Made by a program: the position numbers and the translations under genes. Positions 1 to 7,232 of a stretch of DNA of 64,000 nt are shown here, one piece after another. The notes below the pieces were generated by a model that had not been told where the DNA came from, did not search any database, and saw nothing but the letters and a program-made list of their open reading frames with translations. Numbering within the stretch: the first letter of the stretch is position 1; every line of letters begins with the position of its first letter. Source of the stretch: DSWT01 sp035373625. Lineage in GTDB: Bacteria; Chloroflexota; Anaerolineae; B4-G1; SLSP01. The DNA lies in NCBI GenBank assembly GCA_035373625.1, contig DAOSNS010000027.1:6146-70145 (forward strand). Reading direction: 5' to 3'.

Positions 1-33
1 GGCAAGCGCGGAAACAAAAGTATCAGAAATCAT
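1..33 (-). CDS. 5' end of a gene running off the window
   Basis: An ATG at 31-33 on the minus strand opens a frame (MISDTFVSALA) that continues past the window edge. It is preceded by a purine-rich GAGGGGG stretch that could serve as ribosome binding site. It would be the next gene after the nucleotidyltransferase on the same strand, so it may share its sugar-phosphate pathway, but eleven residues are too few to assign a family. Confidence 0.45.
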   Translation of the reverse strand, partial: MISDTFVSALA

Positions 34-59
34 CAATTCCCCCTCGAAAATTAAGATTA

Positions 60-143
60 GCGAATGAGCGAATCGGCGAATAGCTCATGACCTGCAACTC
101 GTAATTCGCAATTCGTAATTCATAATTCGCCACTCATAGCTCC
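60..143. repeat. degenerate heptamer array
   Basis: About twelve 7-bp units in phase, mostly variants of TAATTCG/CAATTCG, run through the spacer and into the 3' end of the following minus-strand gene. The same style of 7-bp array recurs elsewhere in the window. Confidence 0.6.
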
Positions 144-1117
144 ACCGACGAATCACCGATGTTGAGTCTGCGGAAGCGTCCCGCAAGGTGCACCCAGCGG
201 CCGATGATGGATTCTTCCAACATCACGGCGTCAATTTCCACGCCCTCGTCCACAATGGTGTCGCGCAAGATGCTGTCGCGGATCTGCACATCGCGGCCAA
301 TCGAAACATACGGTCCGATGACCGAACGCTCAATGATGGCCTGCGGATGGATATAGACCGGCGGGATGATCGTCACGCCGGGACGCGGCGCTGCAAAGCT
401 GTTCTCGCAGCCATGTTCCAGCAGATAGCGATGGGTGATGAAGGTCGTCTCCGGCTTGCCGGTGTCCTGCCACACGCCGGCCGGGCGTGCCTGAATGTGC
501 GCGCCCTGTTCGAGCATCAGGTTGATGGCATCGGCCAGATAGTACTCGCCTTTTGTCTGGATATGCCGTGCCATCAGTTCCTCACACGCGCGCGCCAGCC
601 ATTCTCCCTCGCGGAAGTAGTACAAGCCGATGAGCACATTTTTGTTGTCCATAGACTCCGGCTTCTCGATCAGCCGGGTCGCGTAACCGGCGGCGTCGGT
701 CTCGACAACGCCAAACCGTCGCGGATCCTCGACTTCGTAGGTGAAGATGACGCCATCCAGCCCCGGCGCATCCAATCCCGAGAAATCCACATCATCGAAG
801 AGCGTGTCCACCCACATTGTAAACACCGGCCCGGTGAGATGTTCACGCGCCAGCCAGAAAGCGTGCGCCTGCCCCAACTGCTCTTTTTGCTCGACAAAGT
901 GCGCCGGAATGGCATAGTTCTCGCGGATGTAAGTCTCCACCTGCTCGCCGAGCCAGCCCACGATGAAGACGTACTCGGTGAGCGGTACATCGCGGAAGCG
1001 TTCCAGGATGTGCCCCAACATCGGCTTGCCGGCGATCGGCAACAGAGGCTTGGGGCGTGTCCACGTGTGCGGACGCATGCGCGTGCCCAAACCGGCCATA
1101 GGAATGACGAGTTTCAT
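134..1117 (-). CDS. sugar-phosphate nucleotidyltransferase
   Basis: A 327-residue protein of the NTP-transferase superfamily (glucose-1-phosphate thymidylyl/uridylyltransferase type), which joins a sugar phosphate to an NTP to give an NDP-sugar. The N-terminus carries the nucleotide-binding signature GLGTRMRPHTWTRPKPLLP, the next conserved segment is AGKPMLGHILE, and the metal-binding aspartate is in MWVDTLFDD near residue 104. After about residue 250 come hexapeptide-like repeats (VIGPYVSIGRDVQI), a left-handed beta-helix as in bifunctional family members. It ends in a heptamer array. The sugar and nucleotide specificity cannot be read from sequence. Two more members of this superfamily occur at 11440 and 13772. 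Confidence 0.88.
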   Translation of the reverse strand: MKLVIPMAGLGTRMRPHTWTRPKPLLPIAGKPMLGHILERFRDVPLTEYVFIVGWLGEQVETYIRENYAIPAHFVEQKEQLGQAHAFWLAREHLTGPVFTMWVDTLFDDVDFSGLDAPGLDGVIFTYEVEDPRRFGVVETDAAGYATRLIEKPESMDNKNVLIGLYYFREGEWLARACEELMARHIQTKGEYYLADAINLMLEQGAHIQARPAGVWQDTGKPETTFITHRYLLEHGCENSFAAPRPGVTIIPPVYIHPQAIIERSVIGPYVSIGRDVQIRDSILRDTIVDEGVEIDAVMLEESIIGRWVHLAGRFRRLNIGDSSVEL

Positions 1118-1210
1118 TGTTTTTATCCCCTCCCCTTAAAATAATCTCAACGGATTGAACGGATCAAACGGAGGAACATCCGTTAAATTCCATTGAATTT
1201 GTTGAGATAC

Positions 1211-2680
1211 TCATTTTGATATTGCCGGTCGTCGCCTCCACCAATCGGTCGCCTGCTCATACGCGAACGCTGCGCGAAACAGGCGCGCTTCTTGTAACGC
1301 CGGCGCCACAAGTTGCAGGCCGATGGGCAAGCCGTCGGCATCGAAACCGCACGGCAGGCTGAGCGCCGGAATGCCCGCCAGCGCCTGCGCCAGCGTGAAG
1401 ACGTCCGCCAGATACATCTGCATCGGATCGGCGGTGCGCTCGCCCAGACGGAAGGCCGTCGTCGGTGACGTTGGCCCGACGATGAGGTCTACGTGTGCGA
1501 AGGCGGCGTCGAAATCCCCCTTGATGAGCGTGCGCACTTTCTGCGCTTTGAGATAATACGCATCGTAATAGCCGGCGCTGAGGGCGTAGGTGCCGAGCAT
1601 GATGCGCCGCTGCACTTCCGGCCCAAAACCCGCGCCGCGCGTTCGCGCATACAAGTCCCCGACGGTCTCGAAGTCACCCGCCGCACGGAAGCCGTAACGG
1701 ATACCGTCAAAACGCGCCAGGTTCGCACTGGCCTCTGCCGGCGCGATGAGGTAATAGGTCGCCAGCGCATCGTCGGTGTGCGGGAGTTGGACTTCCTCTA
1801 CCTGCGCCCCCAGCGCCACAAACGTCTGCAAAGCGGCGCGGACGGCGCGTTCCACATCCGGCTGCAAGCCTGTGGCGAGATACTCACGCGGCACGCCGAT
1901 CCGCAAGCCCCGCACGTCCGGCACCAACGCCGCAACATAATCGGGCGTCGCTTCCGGCCACGTGGTCCCGTCCAGGGGATCATGCCCCGCCATAACCTGA
2001 AGCATCAGGGCGGCATCGGTCACGTCGCGGGTGAGTGGCCCCGGCTGATCCAGAGACGAAGCGAAGGCCACCAGCCCGTAACGCGAGCAACGTCCGTAGG
2101 TGGGGCGGACGCCGACCACGCCGCACAATGCTGCCGGCTGGCGCACCGAACCGCCGGTATCTGTGCCGACCGCCGCCAGCGCCTCGCCCGCAGCGACCGC
2201 CGCCGCGCTCCCGCCGCTGGAACCACCCGGCACGCGGCTCAAGTCCCACGGATTGCGGGTGGGGAAGAAAGCGGAATTTTCGGTGCTCGACCCCATCGCA
2301 AATTCATCGAGGTTGGTCTTGCCCAGGATAACCGCACCGGCGGCTTTCAGACGTCGCACGATCGTCGCATCAAAGGGCGGCACGTAGCCATCCAGGATTT
2401 TGGAGCCGGCGGTGGTCTCAATCCCCTGCGTGGAGATGTTGTCTTTGAGGGCAATGGGAAGGCCGAGCAAGGGCGCATCCCGGCCGGCAGCGCGCGCCAC
2501 ATCCGCAGCTTCGGCCTGCGCCAGAGCCGCCTCGGGTGTCAAGGTGAGGTAGGCGCGAATGTCGTTGTCTACGGCGAGGATGCGCTCTAATATTGCTTGT
2601 GTCAACGCGACGGAAGTGGTCTCGCCGTGCCGCAGCGCATCCAGAGCTTCGTGAAGGGTCAGGTCATGAAGAACACTCAC
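1211..2680 (-). CDS. gatA: Asp-tRNA(Asn)/Glu-tRNA(Gln) amidotransferase subunit A
   Basis: The glutaminase subunit of the GatCAB complex, which releases ammonia from glutamine to amidate mischarged Glu-tRNA(Gln) or Asp-tRNA(Asn). The amidase signature is intact: the catalytic lysine in LPIALKDNIS, the glycine/serine-rich PGGSSGGSAAAVAAG with the cis-Ser and nucleophile serine, and GTDTGGSVRQPAA. With the GTG start at 2680 the protein is 489 residues, normal for GatA. That start has AAGGAG six bases upstream and lies ten bases after the gatC stop. A much longer upstream reading frame only overlaps gatC and is not used. gatB is not in the window. Confidence 0.95.
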   Translation of the reverse strand: MSVLHDLTLHEALDALRHGETTSVALTQAILERILAVDNDIRAYLTLTPEAALAQAEAADVARAAGRDAPLLGLPIALKDNISTQGIETTAGSKILDGYVPPFDATIVRRLKAAGAVILGKTNLDEFAMGSSTENSAFFPTRNPWDLSRVPGGSSGGSAAAVAAGEALAAVGTDTGGSVRQPAALCGVVGVRPTYGRCSRYGLVAFASSLDQPGPLTRDVTDAALMLQVMAGHDPLDGTTWPEATPDYVAALVPDVRGLRIGVPREYLATGLQPDVERAVRAALQTFVALGAQVEEVQLPHTDDALATYYLIAPAEASANLARFDGIRYGFRAAGDFETVGDLYARTRGAGFGPEVQRRIMLGTYALSAGYYDAYYLKAQKVRTLIKGDFDAAFAHVDLIVGPTSPTTAFRLGERTADPMQMYLADVFTLAQALAGIPALSLPCGFDADGLPIGLQLVAPALQEARLFRAAFAYEQATDWWRRRPAISK

Positions 2681-2690
2681 GGGCACTCCT

Positions 2691-2978
2691 TCAGCGTACC
2701 GGCGGAACGACAAAGCAGTCTTGACGCGCGGCAGGCGCGTTCGCCAGCGCTTCTTCCGTAGGCAGGGTCGGTCCAGGCTCATCGTCGCGCAGGACGGTGC
2801 GCAACGGCAGCACGCTTGCCGTCGGTGGGATGGCATCGGTATCCACGGCTTGCAACCGCGCCGCATGCTCCAGGATTGCGGAGAGTTGTTCCTGGTACAA
2901 TGCCAGATCCGCCTCGCTCAATTCCAGGTGCGCGAGGGCGGCAATGTGCGCAACTTCATCACGGGTCAATCGGGTCAT
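2691..2978 (-). CDS. gatC: Asp-tRNA(Asn)/Glu-tRNA(Gln) amidotransferase subunit C
   Basis: The small subunit that stabilises GatA in the GatCAB complex. The 95-residue protein begins MTRLTRDEVAHIAALAHLEL, the typical GatC opening, and ends with the usual DCFVVPPV region. The ATG at 2978 is preferred. An in-frame ATG at 2990 would add MITT and would lie almost on the predicted transcription start. It is the first gene of a gatC-gatA operon driven by the extended -10 promoter at 3000. Confidence 0.93.
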   Translation of the reverse strand: MTRLTRDEVAHIAALAHLELSEADLALYQEQLSAILEHAARLQAVDTDAIPPTASVLPLRTVLRDDEPGPTLPTEEALANAPAARQDCFVVPPVR

Positions 2979-2999
2979 TGTGGTTATCATCCATTCTGG

Positions 3000-3008
3000 A
3001 TTATAACA
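3000..3008 (-). promoter_or_regulatory. extended -10 promoter for gatCA
   Basis: On the minus strand TGTTATAAT forms a TGn extended -10 with a perfect TATAAT. The expected start lies about 15 bases before the gatC ATG. No good -35 is needed for this class. It faces away from a second extended -10 at 3131. Confidence 0.6.
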
Positions 3009-3036
3009 CGCTTTCGCACATTCGGCGACAAGCAAA

Positions 3037-3102
3037 AAACCCTAAAGGTTTGACGTTCAGGTTAACACCACGTATACACACCATGTTTAACCTTTAGGGT
3101 TT
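3037..3102. repeat. 14-bp perfect inverted repeat with long loop
   Basis: AAACCCTAAAGGTT (3037-3050) and its exact complement AACCTTTAGGGTTT (3089-3102) are separated by 38 bases. It sits between two divergent promoters, so it cannot be a simple terminator for either flanking gene. It could be a dispersed palindromic element or a protein-binding site. A similar 14-bp long-loop repeat with different sequence occurs at 36909. Confidence 0.7.
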
Positions 3103-3130
3103 CGTGCAAACTTCATATTCTTTCTTCCTA

Positions 3131-3139
3131 TGCTATAAT
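3131..3139 (+). promoter_or_regulatory. extended -10 promoter for the HD-hydrolase operon
   Basis: TGCTATAAT has the TGn extension and a perfect -10, with a weak TTCATA 16 bases upstream of the -10 hexamer. It reads toward the gene at 3220 and is divergent to the gatC promoter. Confidence 0.55.
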
Positions 3140-3219
3140 CGTTTGCTGATTGAACAAGTGAAGGCTCTCTATCTTTAGCATGACAAAAAGACTTCAACAT
3201 AGGAAAATATGAAATTAAG

Positions 3220-3729
3220 ATGGTGACGTGGGCGCGCGTGCGGTATCGGGTGGCGCAATTCTTTGTTACCCTGTGGACTTCCCGGCGCGCTGTTGATCTC
3301 GCTTATGTGGAGCGTCATCTGGGGCCGGCGTTGTTGGATCTCTTCCGCCGCATGCCGCACGCCGAACAGCATCACGGTATTGCCGTCTGCCGGGCGTTGG
3401 AAGTGCGGGGGTATAGCGATCCCGATTTGCTGGCCGCGGCACTGCTCCACGATGTTGGCAAAATTCTGGCGCCACCGCGCCTGTGGGATCGTGTCATTGC
3501 CGTCTTGGGGGAACACTTTTTGCCACAGCAGGCCGCCCGTTGGCGCATCGGGGAAGCCCGGGGGTGGCGTCGTGGCTTTGTCGTGCGGCACTACCATCCC
3601 GTATGGGGCGCGACGTTGGCCGAGCAGGCCGGCGCATCCCCACGCACGGTGGTCTTGATCCGCCATCATCACGACCCGGCGGGAGATGATGCTGAAATGA
3701 AGGCATTACAGATGGCGGATGGGGGTTAA
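3220..3729 (+). CDS. HD-domain phosphohydrolase
   Basis: A 169-residue protein of the HD superfamily of metal-dependent phosphohydrolases. The metal site is clear: an upstream histidine in EQHHGIAVC, the HD pair in AALLHDVGK and later histidines (RHYHPVWGA, IRHHHDPAGD). The family hydrolyses phosphate monoesters or cyclic and noncanonical nucleotides, but the substrate cannot be told here. There is no second output domain. It is first in a run of same-strand genes, with the next starting three bases after its stop. The ATG at 3220 lacks a strong ribosome binding site. Confidence 0.85.
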   Translation: MVTWARVRYRVAQFFVTLWTSRRAVDLAYVERHLGPALLDLFRRMPHAEQHHGIAVCRALEVRGYSDPDLLAAALLHDVGKILAPPRLWDRVIAVLGEHFLPQQAARWRIGEARGWRRGFVVRHYHPVWGATLAEQAGASPRTVVLIRHHHDPAGDDAEMKALQMADGG

Positions 3730-3732
3730 CTG

Positions 3733-4728
3733 ATGACTCAACGTATTACCATCATCGGCACCGGTTGTATCGGCACATCCATCGGCCTGGCGTTGCGCCA
3801 ATCGCGGGACGCCGGACATCTGCAAATCGTGGGACACGACCGCGAATGGGGCCGCGCACGGCAGGGACAACAACTCGGTGCGTTTGATCGGGCCGAATTC
3901 AACCTTGATCTGGCATTGAACGGGGCGCGGCTGGTAATTCTGGCCGTCCCCCTGGCCGCTATGCGTGAGACGCTCGCCGAGGTCGGACGTCTGCTGACGC
4001 CGGCTTCCGGCGTCGTGGTGACCGATACTGCGCCGCTCAAGGTGCCCGTCATCGCCTGGGCCGCGGAGCTTCTGCCGGCCGGCAATTACTTTGTGGGCGC
4101 GGCGCCTTATCTTGCGCCGGGAGCCGGCGGATGGGAACCCCTGGAAAGCCTGCACGATGCCCGTGCCGACCTTTTTCAGCGTGCCGTCTACGCCATCACC
4201 GCCCGCCCCGATGATCATCCGAGTGCTGTGCGCGCCGTCACCAACCTGGCGCTCGTCCTGGGGGCAGAGCCACTCTACATAGACCCTGTCGAACACGATG
4301 CGGCGCGCGTCATCGCCGACGCCGTCCCGGACGTGCTGGCAACCGCGCTGTTCCAGGCGATTGCCACCGCACCCGGTTGGGCCGAAGTGCGCAAGGCGGC
4401 CGGGCGGCCTTTCGCCACAGCAACCGCCGCAGCGGCCGGGGATGCCGCCTCGCGCCGCATGCTGACACTGATGGGACGTGAGACTTTGCTGCGCGGTCTC
4501 GACGCCGTCCTCGAACGTCTGCAGGCCCTGCGCGAGACCGTGGCGCAAGGTGACGCGGAAGCGTTGGAAAATGCCTTCGCCAGTGTATCCCAGGCGCGGA
4601 GTTACTGGATGGCCGAAAGCCGCGAGCGCACCTGGGAAATCGAACGTAGCGCGCTCCAGGACGATAACCTGTTCCAACGCACCCTGCAGGCGCTCTTCGG
4701 CGAGGGTCTCACAGCTAAACGGAAATGA
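3733..4728 (+). CDS. prephenate dehydrogenase-like NAD(P)-dependent enzyme
   Basis: A 331-residue TyrA-superfamily protein. The N-terminal Rossmann fold shows ITIIGTGCIGTSIGLAL, an acidic residue after beta-2 (VGHDREW), and ARLVILAVPLAAM. The C-terminal helical half has VEHDAARVIADAVPDVLATAL, matching the prephenate dehydrogenase dimerisation region. The usual substrate motif HPM(A/F)G is replaced by VGAAPYLAPGAGG, and the DxxS(V/T)K segment reads TDTAPLK. The reaction may therefore be tyrosine biosynthesis on prephenate or arogenate, or an altered substrate. It lies three bases after the HD gene, probably in the same operon. Confidence 0.75.
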   Translation: MTQRITIIGTGCIGTSIGLALRQSRDAGHLQIVGHDREWGRARQGQQLGAFDRAEFNLDLALNGARLVILAVPLAAMRETLAEVGRLLTPASGVVVTDTAPLKVPVIAWAAELLPAGNYFVGAAPYLAPGAGGWEPLESLHDARADLFQRAVYAITARPDDHPSAVRAVTNLALVLGAEPLYIDPVEHDAARVIADAVPDVLATALFQAIATAPGWAEVRKAAGRPFATATAAAAGDAASRRMLTLMGRETLLRGLDAVLERLQALRETVAQGDAEALENAFASVSQARSYWMAESRERTWEIERSALQDDNLFQRTLQALFGEGLTAKRK

Positions 4729-4762
4729 AAAAGAACTATGTTCAACAATGCCATTCTTTTTG

Positions 4763-4811
4763 TCTCCCGCATCTTGCATCCTGCCTCTTGCTCCCTGCAT
4801 CCTATCTCTAT
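4763..4811. repeat. degenerate heptamer array
   Basis: Seven in-phase 7-bp units (TCTCCCG, CATCTTG, CATCCTG, CCTCTTG, CTCCCTG, CATCCTA, TCTCTAT) fill most of the spacer before the glycosyltransferase. Confidence 0.6.
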
Positions 4812-4824
4812 ATGTTGAATCGCT

Positions 4825-6024
4825 ATGCTTAATCAACCACCACGGGTCCTGATGATCGCTCCCACCTCTTTCTTTCTGGATTACGGCTGCCATATCCGTA
4901 TCCTGGAGGAGGCGCGCGCGCTGTTGGCGCAGGGACTGCGCGTGCGTATCGTCACCTATTACCTGGGCCGCGATGTGCCCGGGCTGGATATTGTCCGCTG
5001 CGCGCCCACGCCCTGGCGCTCCGATTACGAAGTCGGCTCTTCGCGACACAAAATCGCGTTTGATGTGTTGTTATCCTGGAAGGCACTGTGGACAGCATGG
5101 CGCTGGCGCCCCGACATCATCCACGGGCATCTGCATGAGGGAGCGCTCATCGGCCACGTCCTGGCCAAACTGCTGCGCGTCCCGCTGGTCTTCGACTTCC
5201 AGGGCAGTCTGACAGGCGAAATGCTCGATCACGGCTTCCTGAAGAAAGATTCCACGGCCTATTATTGGTGGCGGCGGCTGGAGGAGCGCATCGTCGAGAT
5301 GCCCGACGCCATCCTCACCAGCACCGTCCACAGCGCCGAACTGCTCGCCGATGTTTTTAAGCGCACCAGGGATGTTTATCCCCTGCCCGATAGTGTCAAT
5401 CTGGACTTTCTGTTCCCCACGTGCATCACGCCGGAGGAGCGTCTCCGCCGGCGCGCCGCATTGGGCATCCCGCCGGAGCGGCAGGTCGTCGTTTACCTGG
5501 GGCTGCTGGCCGATTACCAGGGCATCCCGCAACTGCTTCAAGCTGCGGCGTCTCTACGAGCGCAAGGGGAGGCCGTCTCTTTTTTGGTGATGGGTTTCCC
5601 GCAGGTGCAGCATTATCAGCACTATGCCCATGATTTAGGTCTCACCGACCGGGATGTCATCTTCACCGGCAAAATGCCCTACGAGGATATCCCTGCCTAC
5701 CTGGCGCTGGGCGACGTGGCCGCCGCGCCCAAAATCTCGGCGACGGAGGGCAGTGGCAAAATCCTCAACTATATGGCGATGGCCTTGCCTGTGGTGGCCT
5801 ACGATACACCGGTAAGCCGCGAATACCTGAACAACCTGGGCCTCTATGCCACACCGGCAGGCGACGCCGAGGCACTGGCACAGACATTACGCACCATCCT
5901 ACACGATCCGAAGGGAGCCGCCCAACTCGGCGCACGGCTCCGCGAACGCGCCGACAGGCATTTCTCCTGGAGCCGCACCGGACGACAAATCTTGCGCATT
6001 TACGAAAAACTATGGCAACGCTAA
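4825..6024 (+). CDS. GT4-family glycosyltransferase
   Basis: A 399-residue GT-B fold glycosyltransferase, predicted to transfer a sugar from an NDP donor to a lipid or polysaccharide acceptor. The N-terminal acceptor half contains LDYGCHIRILEEARALLAQG and the HGHLHEGALIGHV segment. The C-terminal donor half contains VVYLGLLADYQGIPQLL and VAAAPKISATEGSGKILNYM, where the E(x7)E-type donor site is partly changed (TEGSGKILNYMA). No signal peptide is seen. It overlaps the next gene by 13 bases, so the two are probably co-translated. Confidence 0.85.
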   Translation: MLNQPPRVLMIAPTSFFLDYGCHIRILEEARALLAQGLRVRIVTYYLGRDVPGLDIVRCAPTPWRSDYEVGSSRHKIAFDVLLSWKALWTAWRWRPDIIHGHLHEGALIGHVLAKLLRVPLVFDFQGSLTGEMLDHGFLKKDSTAYYWWRRLEERIVEMPDAILTSTVHSAELLADVFKRTRDVYPLPDSVNLDFLFPTCITPEERLRRRAALGIPPERQVVVYLGLLADYQGIPQLLQAAASLRAQGEAVSFLVMGFPQVQHYQHYAHDLGLTDRDVIFTGKMPYEDIPAYLALGDVAAAPKISATEGSGKILNYMAMALPVVAYDTPVSREYLNNLGLYATPAGDAEALAQTLRTILHDPKGAAQLGARLRERADRHFSWSRTGRQILRIYEKLWQR

Positions 6025-7232
6025 GATCCCCGGTACGCAGTCCCTATTGGCGCGCGGCACTGTTCTATTTCGGCCTGTGGGGTATCATGGGGGCACAGAT
6101 GCCCTTCTTCAACGTCTATTACGCTCATCTGGGGCTTAGCGGTTTACAAATCGGCATCCTTTCAGCCGCCTTTGCCCTGATGACGTTGTTTGTCGGTCCG
6201 GCACTCTCGCTGCTGGCCGACCGGCGACACTGGCAGAAGCGTCTGCTGCTCATCTCGATCGGTAGCACCGGTGCGCTGCTCATCCTGTTCATCTTCCCGC
6301 GCACCTTCGTTCCCTTGTTAATCCTGGTGCTGATACGCTCGGTGCTGTTCAGCCCGATGATGTCCGTCGGCGATGGAATGGTGGCGCGTATGGCCAGCCG
6401 CTATGGCATTGACTACGGCAAGTTGCGCCTGTGGGGGTCGTTGAGTTTCGCCGTCGCCGCGTTGATCTGCGGCGGATTGTGGGAACGCTGGGGATTCCAG
6501 GCCATGTTCATCGTGACCAGTTTATTAACCTTGCCGGTATTGTGGACGGCGACCGGGTTGGAAGAAAGTAACGCCGTCACTCCCACCGTTCGGGTTGCGC
6601 CGGTGCCCACCTTACGCGACGCCTGGCGGGATCGGGGATTGCTTGCTATCCTGGGGGCGGTGTTCCTGATCGGCATCGCCGAGGGGATATACGGGACGTT
6701 CTCCGGCGTGTATTTGGATGTCCTCGGCGGCGGACAATTTCTGGTCGGCGCGCTCTTTGGCCTTTCGGCGTTCGCCGAATTGCCGGCTATGCACTACAGT
6801 GGGGCCATCTTCCGTAAACTTGGAAAGCCGGTCGGCGTGTTGTTAGCCTACAGCCTGATCGGTGTCTCACTCATCGGTTATGGACTGGTACGCCAACCGT
6901 GGCTGGTGCTGGGGTTCGCCATGCTCAAAGGGATCGGCTTCGCACTCTACTTCGTGGGCAACGTCAACCTGATAGATGAGCGGGCGCCGGAGTCCCTGGT
7001 TGCCACCTTGCAATCGTTGATGAACGCGGCATCGCGCGGCCTTGCACCGCTCATCACCCTACCGCTGGGAGGGCGGCTCGCCGATGTCCTGGGGCTGCCG
7101 ATGGTCTTCGGCAGTGCCGGGATCGCGGCCCTGCTGGCCGCGGGCGTCCTTTGTGTTGCCATTCTCGGCCGGCAGTTTGATGTGAAGCCGTTGCTTGCGG
7201 AGATACCAGCTCAAGAGTACAGGAGAACATGA
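6012..7232 (+). CDS. MFS transporter
   Basis: A 406-residue integral membrane protein with about twelve hydrophobic segments, of the major facilitator superfamily. The loop 2-3 motif appears as GPALSLLADRRHWQKRL, and WGSLSFAVAALICGG is typical of the nucleoside/sugar-symporter-like branch (MFS_1-like). The substrate is unknown. It starts inside the end of the glycosyltransferase gene and its TGA overlaps the ATG of the next gene (ATGA), so the three are likely one translational unit with a cell-envelope theme. Confidence 0.82.
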   Translation: MATLRSPVRSPYWRAALFYFGLWGIMGAQMPFFNVYYAHLGLSGLQIGILSAAFALMTLFVGPALSLLADRRHWQKRLLLISIGSTGALLILFIFPRTFVPLLILVLIRSVLFSPMMSVGDGMVARMASRYGIDYGKLRLWGSLSFAVAALICGGLWERWGFQAMFIVTSLLTLPVLWTATGLEESNAVTPTVRVAPVPTLRDAWRDRGLLAILGAVFLIGIAEGIYGTFSGVYLDVLGGGQFLVGALFGLSAFAELPAMHYSGAIFRKLGKPVGVLLAYSLIGVSLIGYGLVRQPWLVLGFAMLKGIGFALYFVGNVNLIDERAPESLVATLQSLMNAASRGLAPLITLPLGGRLADVLGLPMVFGSAGIAALLAAGVLCVAILGRQFDVKPLLAEIPAQEYRRT

